A stretch of 64,000 nucleotides of DNA from Advenella incenata (GTDB lineage: Bacteria; Pseudomonadota; Gammaproteobacteria; Burkholderiales; Burkholderiaceae_B). Made by a program: the position numbers and the translations under genes. The stretch spans positions 558,001 to 622,000 of the forward strand of contig NZ_SHKO01000001.1 in the NCBI RefSeq assembly GCF_004217095.1, given 5' to 3'. The notes below the pieces were generated by a model, which was not told where the DNA came from, ran no database searches, and saw only the letters and a program-made list of their open reading frames with translations. The first letter of the stretch is position 1. Every line of letters begins with the position of its first letter. Shown in pieces: positions 34,959-43,309 of the stretch.

Positions 34959-35930
34959 ATGTCATATGTACTTGAAGCAACAGATGCACAGGCGGTGGCC
35001 ACTGCCCCGTTACCGACAACGCAGCTGTCCATTACGCCGCTTACCGCGCATATTGGGGCGCAAATAGATGGTCTGGACTTGCGCTTTACCCTGACGCCAA
35101 CGCAGATTGCTGGCATTCGCGCAGCACTGCTCAAGTGGAAAGTTATTTTCTTTCGCAATCAGTACCTGAGCCATGAACAGCATGTGGCATTCAGCCGGCA
35201 ATTTGGCCAGCTTACCGTTGGTCATCCTGTCTTTGGCTATGTGCAAGGTCATCCAGAAGTCTATTCGGTCGGACGCAATCGCAAGGCCAACCGCTTTGAT
35301 GGTCAGCGCCTGGTGCGACCGTGGACAGGCTGGCATACTGATGTCACTGCTGCCGTGAATCCGCCTTTTGCTTCCATCCTTCGTGGGGTAACCATTCCCC
35401 CTTATTCAGGCGATACCCAATGGACCAATCTGGTAGCTGCCTATCGCGGATTATCACCAACCCTGCGCGCATTCGTAGATACGCTGGTTGGCGAGCACCG
35501 CTTTGCGCCGCCGGAGGGCGCCCAGCCGAAGACGGCGTTTGAGCAGGATGTCAGGAAACGTCCTTTGGTCAGCCACCATCCGCTGGTTCGGGTGCATCCC
35601 GAGAGCGGCGAGCGGGCGCTCTATGTCAGCCCGTCATTTCTTAAAAATATTGTGGGTCTTGCGCCGCGCGAAAGCGAGCAGTTGTTGCAGTTGCTGTTTG
35701 AACATGTGATTCGACCGGAATACACCGTACGTTTCAAATGGGAACCCGGATCAATTGCGTTTTGGGATAATCGTTCTACAGCCCATCTACCACCGGTAGA
35801 TATATTTGACACTGCATTTGATCGCCAGCTTTACCGTACCACGCTGGTGGGCGATATCCCGGTTGGGCCGGATGGCTCCTCATCGGTAGCCATTGAAGGC
35901 GAACCTGTCCTGGCGCATCGTGCCGACTGA
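34959..35930 (+). CDS. TauD/TfdA family Fe(II)/2-oxoglutarate dioxygenase (copy 2)
   Basis: 323 residues from ATG 34959 (AAAAGGA upstream; ATG 34926 lacks one). Facial triad His126 and Asp128 in GWHTDVT and His276 in NRSTAHLPPVDIF, with RQLYRTTLVGD supplying the 2-oxoglutarate Arg. It shares the framework of copy 1 (WEPGSIAFWDNR, AAYRGLSPTLRAFVDTLVGEHRF) but differs throughout the lid region (residues about 95-120 and 183-200), where substrate specificity is set, so it probably acts on a different sulfonate or sulfate ester. Confidence 0.9.
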   Translation: MSYVLEATDAQAVATAPLPTTQLSITPLTAHIGAQIDGLDLRFTLTPTQIAGIRAALLKWKVIFFRNQYLSHEQHVAFSRQFGQLTVGHPVFGYVQGHPEVYSVGRNRKANRFDGQRLVRPWTGWHTDVTAAVNPPFASILRGVTIPPYSGDTQWTNLVAAYRGLSPTLRAFVDTLVGEHRFAPPEGAQPKTAFEQDVRKRPLVSHHPLVRVHPESGERALYVSPSFLKNIVGLAPRESEQLLQLLFEHVIRPEYTVRFKWEPGSIAFWDNRSTAHLPPVDIFDTAFDRQLYRTTLVGDIPVGPDGSSSVAIEGEPVLAHRAD

Positions 35931-36154
35931 AATAGCATAAAATCAATTAGCAACGATCAATTTTCAACGATCCGTTTTACAACGTTTTTACCATCGGTCC
36001 GGCCCGTTGTCTCCTCCTGCCGGATCGGTGGCTTTTCATTATATGGCGATTGACCTGCAACTGCGGCAAGACCTCTATGCGTCTGGTGCCATTCTGGCTG
36101 CAGGCCGCAACTGAATGCGGTGCCTGCTGTCTGAACGGCCAGCGGCAGTGACGC

Positions 36155-36862
36155 TTAGAATAGCGCAGGCAGATCAAACACCAATACTTCGGCGTTGCTG
36201 CCATTTTCCAGAATCACGGATTTTTCATCCGTAATTTTCAACGCATCGCCTGCCTGTAGCTGCCGGCCATTGACAGTCACGCTGCCTTTGGCCACATGCA
36301 CATACCCAGCACGTCCTTCAGCCAGTTCGTGGCTCAGTGCGGGATCGCCATTCAGGATGCTGGCATATATTCTTGCATTCTGATGGATCAGCACTGAACC
36401 CTGCTCCCCGTCGGGGGAAGCGATCAGGCGCAGGCGGCCTTTTTTCTCTGCCGGTGTGAAGGCTTTTTCTTCATACCCGGGAGCGATGCCGGCTCTGTCC
36501 GGTTCAATCCATATTTGCAGAAAGTGCACTGGTTGCTCGGCCGAATCATTATATTCGCTATGCATGATACCGGTTCCGGCGCTCATGCGTTGCACGTCGC
36601 CGTAGCCAATGGCCGAACCGTTGCCCATACTATCGGAGTGAGCCAGTTTGCCTTCCAATACATATGAGATAATTTCCATGTCGCGATGACCGTGTTTGCC
36701 AAAACCGCGTCCAGGTTGTACCCGGTCCTCGTTTATCACAAGCAACGGGCCAAATCCGGTATGAGCGGGGTCATGATAGCCGCCGAATGAAAAAGAATGA
36801 CGTGAACTTAGCCATCCGTGCTCGGCAACACCGCGTTCTTCGCTTTTTCTGATATTTAGCAT
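36155..36862 (-). CDS. Pirin family protein
   Basis: 235 residues forming two cupin domains. The metal-binding N-terminal cupin has the pirin signature FGKHGHRDMEIISYVLEGKLAHSDSMGN and GTGIMHSEYNDS. The C-terminal cupin is more diverged. The N-terminal SSRHSFSFGGYHDP is typical of the YhhW/YhaK group, some of which oxidise quercetin. It diverges from a LysR regulator gene 192 bases away, a common arrangement. Confidence 0.93.
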   Translation of the reverse strand: MLNIRKSEERGVAEHGWLSSRHSFSFGGYHDPAHTGFGPLLVINEDRVQPGRGFGKHGHRDMEIISYVLEGKLAHSDSMGNGSAIGYGDVQRMSAGTGIMHSEYNDSAEQPVHFLQIWIEPDRAGIAPGYEEKAFTPAEKKGRLRLIASPDGEQGSVLIHQNARIYASILNGDPALSHELAEGRAGYVHVAKGSVTVNGRQLQAGDALKITDEKSVILENGSNAEVLVFDLPALF

Positions 36863-37006
36863 TTTATTTATTCCTTGATAATTGATTGGGGTGTTTCAAA
36901 GGCCGCATTTCAATTGCGTTTGCAATGGATCTGCACTGAATGCAGCGCGTCCTCTGTTGCACCACTGATACTGTTATTGTATGGGGTATATTACGGATTC
37001 TGAAGA

Positions 37007-37017
37007 CCGAAATTCGG
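37007..37017. promoter_or_regulatory. Inverted repeat between pirin and LysR genes
   Basis: CCGAA-A-TTCGG, 38 bases before the LysR start in the divergent gap 36863-37054. A candidate LysR operator by position. The rest of the gap is AT-rich with no further clear motif. Confidence 0.4.
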
Positions 37018-37054
37018 AACTCTTTTTCCTTTATCTGGAACAATCAAAACCGTC

Positions 37055-38002
37055 ATGACACTTAACGCAAACGACCTGATTCTTTTTGCCCAGGTCATGG
37101 ATTCCGGTAGTTTTTCCGCCGCAGCAGACCGGCTCGGCCTGCCTAAATCCACTCTGTCGCGCCGCATTAGCGGATTGGAGACAGAGCTGGGCGAGCGCCT
37201 GATCACTCGCAGCACGCGCAAGCTGATGATCACTGAGTTTGGCAGCGAGGTCCTCGAACATGCCCGACGGCTGGTCAATGAAACGGAAACGACAATGGCT
37301 TTCGCCCTGAACCGGCAGGCGACGCCTCAGGGAACATTGCGGGTGTCATTTCCTCCCGATTTTTTTGAACATGCGCTCGCCGAGTTTTTGCCTTTGTTTT
37401 CAGAACAGCATCCGAATGTGCGGCTGGAGCTGGATCTGTCTGCAAGACGGGTGGATCTGCTGGCTGAACGATTCGATGCTGCGATTCGTGTGGCTACCTC
37501 CTTGCCCGATGACAATAGCCTGGTCGCCCGCCGTCTTGCGACACTGGTGACGTCCCTGTATGCCAGTCCTTCTTATATGATCAAGCATGGCCCGCTGCAG
37601 CAGCCGGAAGATCTGAAGACACATCGTGGACTGATGCTGATGAATAGCATGGGTGACATTCGGCGCTGGCGATTGAGCCGCGGCACCGATTTCTGGGAAG
37701 GCTCGCCAGCCTGCATGTTCAGCTCAAACTCCCTGGGGCTGCAGCGGACCATGGCGCTGCACGGCATGGGCATCGGCGGTTTGCCCGAACCCATGGCCCG
37801 GCCGTTTGTTGAAAACGGCACGCTGGTGCCTGCGTTGCCGGGCTGGAATTTACCCGAAGCGATCGTCTGGTGCGTTACGCCCGGGCGCCGTTTGCTGTCG
37901 CCAGCCACACGAGCATTTATTGAAGTATTCAGCCAGGTCATGAAGGGGAATGCTGCTTACCGAATTGCGGATATCAAAGCGCTGCTGGCCAGCCAACCGT
38001 AA
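37055..38002 (+). CDS. LysR family transcriptional regulator
   Basis: 315 residues. N-terminal winged helix-turn-helix: FAQVMDSGSFSAAADRLGLPKSTLSRRISGLETELGERLITR. The effector domain begins about residue 90 (GTLRVSFPPDFFEHALAEFLPLF). The SAAADRLGLPKSTLSRRI pattern resembles the subgroup controlling pirin or quinone-responsive genes such as QhpR/YhaJ. Divergent from the pirin gene, which is its likely target. Confidence 0.93.
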   Translation: MTLNANDLILFAQVMDSGSFSAAADRLGLPKSTLSRRISGLETELGERLITRSTRKLMITEFGSEVLEHARRLVNETETTMAFALNRQATPQGTLRVSFPPDFFEHALAEFLPLFSEQHPNVRLELDLSARRVDLLAERFDAAIRVATSLPDDNSLVARRLATLVTSLYASPSYMIKHGPLQQPEDLKTHRGLMLMNSMGDIRRWRLSRGTDFWEGSPACMFSSNSLGLQRTMALHGMGIGGLPEPMARPFVENGTLVPALPGWNLPEAIVWCVTPGRRLLSPATRAFIEVFSQVMKGNAAYRIADIKALLASQP

Positions 38003-38032
38003 CAATCAACCAAAAATAGCCTGATCAACAAA

Positions 38033-38069
38033 GAAAAAGCCATATCCGTTGTGGAATATGGCTTTTTTT
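38033..38069. terminator. Bidirectional terminator, LysR / DUF4148
   Basis: AAAAAGCCATAT paired with ATATGGCTTTTTTT around an 8-base loop with inner CC/GG pairing. T-runs on both strands. Lies in the convergent gap between the LysR and DUF4148 genes. Confidence 0.88.
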
Positions 38070-38106
38070 ACGCTATGCCAGCTGTAATAGCTGGCGCGTT
38101 CCTGAC

Positions 38107-38373
38107 TTAGTCACCCAGGTATTCGTCTGCAGGATGTTCTGCCTGATAGGCAGCCAGATCGCGTTGCACATCAGCACGGCTATCGGTGCTGCGAACCAGA
38201 ATGGCAGGGTAGGCAGAATCGTTGGTGTCGCTTTGTTCAACGATCAGATTTTGCTGCACGGGGCTGACCGCATTTTCAGGGAAGCCATATTGGCTTTCTG
38301 AGAAACCGGCGGCGTGGGCGGCGCCAGTAGCAAAAGCGGCACCAAAGATAAGGGAAGCAAGTACGTTTTTCAT
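38107..38373 (-). CDS. DUF4148 small exported protein
   Basis: 88 residues from ATG 38373 (GGAG upstream). Signal peptide MKNVLASLIFGAAFATGAAHAAG, then a short mature part containing RADVQRDLAAYQAEHPADEYLGD, the DUF4148 core that is common in Burkholderiales, often as several copies per genome. Function unknown. Monocistronic. Confidence 0.88.
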   Translation of the reverse strand: MKNVLASLIFGAAFATGAAHAAGFSESQYGFPENAVSPVQQNLIVEQSDTNDSAYPAILVRSTDSRADVQRDLAAYQAEHPADEYLGD

Positions 38374-38504
38374 GATTGTTAACTCCATAAATGATCGGTA
38401 GAAATCTGCGCAAGTGTGAATCGGTTTTGATGCACTGCAGGTTTCAGTGACTTCATTATGGACTTCTAAAATCGATAGAAAAATACTTATTACAGAATTA
38501 TGAA

Positions 38505-38568
38505 TTCCATATATGGAACAATAAGTATATATACTGGCGATTGATTTTAACTAATTCCATATTTGGAA
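38505..38568. promoter_or_regulatory. Paired palindromes TTCCATATATGGAA / TTCCATATTTGGAA
   Basis: A perfect 14-bp palindrome at 38505-38518 and a near-copy (one mismatched centre pair) at 38555-38568, starts exactly 50 bp apart. They lie 130-195 bp upstream of the DUF4148 gene. Paired identical sites at near-integral helical spacing suggest cooperative binding by one regulator, but no partner can be named. Confidence 0.55.
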
Positions 38569-38955
38569 TAAGCTATCGGCCAATATACACCAATCCGCAG
38601 ATCAATTGTTCAATCTAATCGATCGATGCTGCTGCGCATCACAGTATTGTCCAGCTATTTGGCAGTTTTGCAGGAATCAAAAAAGGGGTGCCACGGCTGG
38701 TGGCAGAAGCTGCCTGTGGTCACTACCGTGGCCCTTTTTCTGCTATGTACTGTTTATGGAATATGCAAGGCTGTCATGATTTACAAATGTCATTGGCCGA
38801 TTGCAAATGTGGTGCTTTTGCCGCGTGATGATGGGCAATCTTGTGCAGGTTTTTAACTCGGGAACGGCCTCGTGGATTCACGCGACAAACAAGGGATATC
38901 CCGAATTAATGAATGCTTGACAGCCAAAATATTGAATTCCATACTACGCACATAC

Positions 38956-38973
38956 TTGTATGATGTCATACAA
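38956..38973. promoter_or_regulatory. GntR-like operator TTGTATGATGTCATACAA
   Basis: Perfect 18-bp palindrome with 8-bp arms and centre TG. Arms of this TTGTAT type are typical of FCD-subfamily GntR regulators of sugar-acid catabolism. It lies upstream of the lactonase/TRAP operon, although no GntR gene is in the window. Confidence 0.6.
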
Positions 38974-39296
38974 TGAAAAGCGCAGATCATCCTCATGAAA
39001 TCCATTTTTCTGTTTTCCTTCTGCTTGCCGCGAGTCTTGGCTTTTTACATGAAGCAAAAGGAAACTTTCACGGAACAGCATGGCTCGCTCGGCAACTTTT
39101 CCTCGCACTCTCCAGGAGGATGCAAATTGGGCCGAAGGCAGAAAATCTTATCGGACGTCATATCCCTTTATCGATATGGGCGGCCCATGTTCCACCAGAC
39201 AGGCGGCACTTGTCGTGCAAGCGCGCCGACCCTGCAACGACTTGCGTACGGTAATGATGAGTGTGATGCCTGCACGGCCAGGACAGGAGTATTTGC

Positions 39297-40184
39297 ATGA
39301 CGCACGCCCATGTTGATCGTGTCGGCAATATGCTGTGCCAGGTGGGAGAAAGCCCGGTATGGCATCCGCAGCACCAGGCACTTTACTGGACTGACATTCC
39401 GGCCAGGCGATTGTGGCGCTATGGGCCAGCGAGTGGCGCGATAGATCAATGGTCTTTGCCCGAGATGGCCGGCTGCATCGCCATGCGGGCCGATGGCTGG
39501 CTGGCAGCCATGGAAACCGGAATTTTTTCTCTCTCTGATTTGACGGCGGCCGATCCCGCCCCAAGCGTGCAGCCTATGGCAACTGTGATGCATGCGCGTT
39601 CGGGTATGCGTTTTAACGACGGTCGCTGCGATCGCCAGGGTCGCTTCTGGGCCGGCACCATGCTCATGGACATGGCTGCAGGCGCGCCGGTAGGCCGGCT
39701 ATACCGTTACGCGGCCGGTGAGCTCGCCATGCCGCTGGCCGAGCCGATGATTGTGCCAAATGGCATGGCGTTTAGCCCCGATGGTCGCCATATGTATCTG
39801 TCGGACTCCCATCCATCACGCAAGACGGTGTGGGTGTATGACTACGATCCCGACACCGGATTGCCGGCCAATCGGCGCGTTTTCATTGAAGCCTTGCCTG
39901 CCGGACGTCCTGACGGCGCTGCAATAGACCAGGATGGTTGCTACTGGATTTGTGGCAACGAAGCGGGACGGGTCTATCGCTATACGCCCGCCGGCCTTCT
40001 GGATCGCACTGTGCAGGTGCCGGTTCCCAGGGTTGCCATGTGCGCCTTTGGCGGCCGCAGTCTTGATACGTTGTTCGTGACCAGCATACGCCCCGCAGAT
40101 GCGGCGGCTGACGCCCTGGATGGTGCCGTGTTCGCCATCAAGCCGGGAACTTGCGGTATGCAGGAGCCAAGCTATCGTGATTAA
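39297..40184 (+). CDS. SMP-30/gluconolactonase family lactonase
   Basis: 295 residues, AGGAG seven bases before ATG. Six-bladed propeller with the metal ligands in place: Glu18 in GESPVWHP, Asn in SGMRFNDGRCDRQGRFWAGTM, Asn in PNGMAFSPDG and Asp in RPDGAAIDQDGCYW. The family opens sugar lactones or aldonolactones to the acids. It lies 147 bases before a TRAP transporter, so it probably acts on the sugar acid or lactone that this system imports. Confidence 0.9.
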   Translation: MTHAHVDRVGNMLCQVGESPVWHPQHQALYWTDIPARRLWRYGPASGAIDQWSLPEMAGCIAMRADGWLAAMETGIFSLSDLTAADPAPSVQPMATVMHARSGMRFNDGRCDRQGRFWAGTMLMDMAAGAPVGRLYRYAAGELAMPLAEPMIVPNGMAFSPDGRHMYLSDSHPSRKTVWVYDYDPDTGLPANRRVFIEALPAGRPDGAAIDQDGCYWICGNEAGRVYRYTPAGLLDRTVQVPVPRVAMCAFGGRSLDTLFVTSIRPADAAADALDGAVFAIKPGTCGMQEPSYRD

Positions 40185-40330
40185 GCGAGTGCGGTTAGGC
40201 GATTGTGATCAATGATAGAAACCGGCTCTTGCTGGTCGGCGCGCAGCATTGCAGTAACCACGCTTTACCGTTTTATCAATCAATCAGTTCTTATCAAACA
40301 ACAATATCAGTTCCAACCCGGAGGAAGACA

Positions 40331-41314
40331 ATGCAATTGGCCCCCAGCCGTTTCGGTCAGATCGTGACCGCCGCCATGTTTGCGTTTGCAGGCATGAGCA
40401 TCGCCCAGGCGCTTGAGCTGCGCTCGGCAGACATTCACCCCAGTGACTATCCCACAGTGAAAGCGGTGGAGTATATGGGCGATCTAATCAAGAAAAAAAG
40501 CGATGGCCGTATTACGGTCAAGGTATTTTCAGGCAGCAAGCTGGGTAGCGAAGACGACTCGATCGAACAGGTCAAGCTGGGAGCGCTGGCCATGGCGCGG
40601 GTGAGTAGTGCTGCCATGCATAACATCTGTGAAACCACACGGGTACCGTCGCTGCCATTTCTGTTTCGTTCAGTAGAGCATCAACACAAAGTGCTCGATA
40701 GCGATATCGGAAGCCAGATTCTCAAGTCTTGCGAAGATGCTGGTTTTGTAGGTCTGGCATGGTATGACAGTGGCGCGCGCTCCATGTACACCCGCAACAA
40801 ACCGGTTAAAACCGTTGCGGATGTCAAAGGGATGAAGATCCGGGTACAACAGTCTGATCTGTCGGTCGCCATGGTTGAAGCGCTTGGTGCCAACGCGACA
40901 CCTATGCCGATGGGCGAAGTGTATACGGCCCTTAAGACCGGCCTGGTGGACGCAGCAGAAAATAACTTTCCCAGCTACGATAGCGGTCATCATTTTGAAG
41001 TGGCCAAGTATTTTTCGCTGACAGAGCACACGATGACGCCGGAGATCCTGGTGTACTCCAAACGGCAGTGGGACAAGCTGCCTGCAGCGGACCAGCAACT
41101 CATTCGCCAGGCAGCTCAGGAGTCGGTTCCTTATATGCGCAAACTGTGGGCAGAGCGTGAGGAAAAATCCCGCGCGGTCGTGGAAAAAGGAGGGGCGCAA
41201 ATTGTAGAGCCGGACAAAGCCTCGTTTCAGGCGGTAATGAAGCCGGTCTATGATCGCTTTATTACGACACCGCAAATGAAGGATCTGGTTGCGCGCATCC
41301 AGGCTGTGAAATAG
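40331..41314 (+). CDS. TRAP transporter substrate-binding protein (DctP family)
   Basis: 327 residues from ATG 40331 with GGAGGAAGACA before it. An upstream in-frame ATG at 40205 would add 42 unrelated residues. Signal peptide ends IAQALEL. Conserved DctP features: the carboxylate-binding Arg region [11 protein letters not shown], then [53 protein letters not shown]. The AENNFPSY form occurs in sugar-acid (uronate-type) binding proteins, so uronate or aldonate uptake is likely. That is inference. Confidence 0.9.
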   Translation: MQLAPSRFGQIVTAAMFAFAGMSIAQALELRSADIHPSDYPTVKAVEYMGDLIKKKSDGRITVKVFSGSKLGSEDDSIEQVKLGALAMARVSSAAMHNICETTRVPSLPFLFRSVEHQHKVLDSDIGSQILKSCEDAGFVGLAWYDSGARSMYTRNKPVKTVADVKGMKIRVQQSDLSVAMVEALGANATPMPMGEVYTALKTGLVDAAENNFPSYDSGHHFEVAKYFSLTEHTMTPEILVYSKRQWDKLPAADQQLIRQAAQESVPYMRKLWAEREEKSRAVVEKGGAQIVEPDKASFQAVMKPVYDRFITTPQMKDLVARIQAVK

Positions 41315-41322
41315 GACTTGTG

Positions 41323-41895
41323 ATGACTGCGCAAATGATTGAATCCAAAACCGTTGGCGATGTTCATGCGGGGAGGCCCGGCTGCGGCCGGACTTCTCCG
41401 CTGGATCTGTATACGCGCGGATGCGCACTGCTGGCGCGTCTGTGCATGATGGCCAGCGTTGCCGGTCTGGTCTGCCTGATTGCTGCCGTGGCATTCCAGG
41501 TATTCGGGCGTCATGTCCTGAACAACACACCTACATGGGCTGAAAGCCTGTCGTTGCTGCTGGTGCTGTTTGTGACGATGATGGGGGCCGCCGTGGGAGT
41601 GCGTGATGCCGGGCATATCGGTTTCGAATCGCTGGCCGATCTGCTGCCGCCTTCGCTCAAGCGTCGGCTATGCATTTTCGTGCATATGCTGGTGTTGCTG
41701 TTTGGCGCGATGATGGCGTGGTATTGCGGTGAGTTGGCAGAATCGGTGCATGCAGTGAAAATTCCCAATCTTGGTCTTTCCGAGGCATGGAAGTATGTGC
41801 CTGCCTTGCTCTCTGGTGTGTTGATCGTCTTGTTTTCGATCGAACATATTATCGCGATATTGCGCAATAAAAAGGTGGTGCCCGCATGGCTTTGA
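41323..41895 (+). CDS. TRAP transporter small permease (DctQ)
   Basis: 190 residues from ATG 41323 (a GTG directly before it is in frame). After a polar N-terminus, four membrane helices: LARLCMMASVAGLVCLIAAVAFQVFGRHVL with the DctQ motif FGRHVLNNTPTWAESLSLLLVLFVTMMGAAVGVRDAGHIGFE, and two more. It couples DctP to the large permease. Its end overlaps the DctM start by 10 bases. Confidence 0.9.
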   Translation: MTAQMIESKTVGDVHAGRPGCGRTSPLDLYTRGCALLARLCMMASVAGLVCLIAAVAFQVFGRHVLNNTPTWAESLSLLLVLFVTMMGAAVGVRDAGHIGFESLADLLPPSLKRRLCIFVHMLVLLFGAMMAWYCGELAESVHAVKIPNLGLSEAWKYVPALLSGVLIVLFSIEHIIAILRNKKVVPAWL

Positions 41896-43169
41896 CGCTT
41901 CTTTCCATGTCGTTCATCGGCTTTCTGGTGATTGGCGTGCCGGTTGCCTTTGCCATTGGCCTGGCATCCATCGCCACGATCGCTTTTGAAGACCTTCCCA
42001 TTGCCGTCGCGTTCCAGCAGATGACATCTGGCATGAACGCTTTTTCCTTCCTGGCAATTCCGTTCTTCATTTTTACCGGGGAACTGATGCTGTACGGCGG
42101 CATCGCCGATCGCATTGTCAACTTCGCCAAGTCCATGGTTGGGCATGTGCGAGGTGGCCTGGGCATGTCGAATGTGATTGCATGCACACTTTTTGGCGGC
42201 GTGTCGGGGTCCCCGGTGGCAGATGTATCGGCCATGGGTTCGGTCATGATTCCCATGATGAAACGCGAAGGTTACCACGCCGATTATGCGGTCAACGTGA
42301 CCACGCATGCTGCGCTGGTCGGGGCGCTGATGCCTACCAGTCATAACATCATCATCTACACGCTTGCGGCCGGCGGTAAAGTATCCATTGCCGCGCTGAT
42401 TGCTGCCGGTATCGTGCCGGCGGTGATCCTGACACTGTGCAATCTGCTTGCCGCCTACCTGGTTGCGCGTAAACGCGGTTATCCGGCGGGCACGTTTCCC
42501 GGATGGCGTATCGTGTTCACGTCCATGGTGGCCGCCATACCCGGGATGTTTGTGATTGTGTTGATCATCGCCGGGATATTGAGCGGGGTATTTACAGCCA
42601 CGGAATCGGCGGCCATTGCCGTGCTCTACTCGTTGCTGCTCACCGGCCTCGTGTATCGTTCGTTGACCATGCAGCAATTTGTGCGCGCCGCTGCCAAGGC
42701 AGTAAAGACGACCGGCGTGGTGTTGTTATTGATCGGCATTTCAGCCACGTTCGGCTACCTGATCGGCTTTTATGGCGTAGCAGAAAAAACCGGCGAACTG
42801 ATGTCCTCCATTTCCACCAGCCCATGGGCTATCTTCCTGATGGTGAATGTGGCGCTGTTTGTACTGGGTACGTTTCTGGATATGGCCGCCACCATTCTGA
42901 TCTGTACGCCGATCTTTCTGCCGATTTGCATGCAGTATGGCATGGGGCCGGTGCAATTTGGAATTGTGATGCTCCTTAACTGCGCCCTGGGCTTGAATAC
43001 GCCGCCGGTTGGCACTACGCAGTTTGTTGGCTGCGCCATTGGCCAGGTGTCGGTGGGGACTGTCATGCGTACTATCTGGCCGTTCTACGGAGCACTGATT
43101 CTTGCTCTGGCGCTGGTGACCTATGTACCCGCCTTTTCGTTATGGCTGCCGGAATTGTTGTTGAAGTAA
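41886..43169 (+). CDS. TRAP transporter large permease (DctM)
   Basis: 427 residues, about twelve helices, with family features PFFIFTGELMLYGGIADRIV, GGLGMSNVIACTLFGGVSGSPVADVSAMGSVMIP and the C-terminal LGTFLDMAATILICTPIFLPI and LNCALGLNTPPVG. The main translocation unit, driven by sodium or proton gradient. Last gene of the operon, followed by a hairpin. Confidence 0.94.
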   Translation: MALTLLSMSFIGFLVIGVPVAFAIGLASIATIAFEDLPIAVAFQQMTSGMNAFSFLAIPFFIFTGELMLYGGIADRIVNFAKSMVGHVRGGLGMSNVIACTLFGGVSGSPVADVSAMGSVMIPMMKREGYHADYAVNVTTHAALVGALMPTSHNIIIYTLAAGGKVSIAALIAAGIVPAVILTLCNLLAAYLVARKRGYPAGTFPGWRIVFTSMVAAIPGMFVIVLIIAGILSGVFTATESAAIAVLYSLLLTGLVYRSLTMQQFVRAAAKAVKTTGVVLLLIGISATFGYLIGFYGVAEKTGELMSSISTSPWAIFLMVNVALFVLGTFLDMAATILICTPIFLPICMQYGMGPVQFGIVMLLNCALGLNTPPVGTTQFVGCAIGQVSVGTVMRTIWPFYGALILALALVTYVPAFSLWLPELLLK

Positions 43170-43186
43170 TGTGTCCGGTATGAAGC

Positions 43187-43222
43187 ACGGGCCTCGCATA
43201 TTTTTATGGATGCGAGGCCCGT
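43187..43222. terminator. Hairpin after the TRAP operon
   Basis: Thirteen-bp perfect stem ACGGGCCTCGCAT/ATGCGAGGCCCGT with a 10-base loop. A very stable stem but no T-run, so termination is likely but not certain. It sits in the convergent gap with the sulfoacetate-type MFS gene. Confidence 0.6.
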
Positions 43223-43309
43223 TCCCACTGTAATGCCAGTTGTCATGGATGCGGCTTGTTGCGTGCTGCCTGGCGCCAGGTATGGCATCGGGCAGCAAAG
43301 CACGCCAGA

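Larger units (their letters stand above)
38374..39296. other. 923-base gene-free region with palindromic sites
   Basis: No frame here gives a recognisable protein. Short frames at 38626-38856 and 38973-39316 lack conserved features and good ribosome sites. The left part (38450-38620) is strongly AT-rich and holds two TTCCATAT-type palindromes. The right part holds a GntR-like operator at 38956-38973. The ribosome site AGGAG for the SMP-30 gene is at about 39285. Confidence 0.6.

Noticed and set aside
38973-39316. Overlapping short + strand frames upstream of the SMP-30 gene
   Set aside because: Two frames of about 80-100 residues without conserved features or ribosome sites. They could be remnants of a lost gene, but nothing recognisable is left to support that.
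41511-42677. 388-residue open frame antisense to the TRAP permease genes
   Set aside because: Composition (His/Gly/Arg-rich) and position are those of an antisense shadow of membrane-protein genes.
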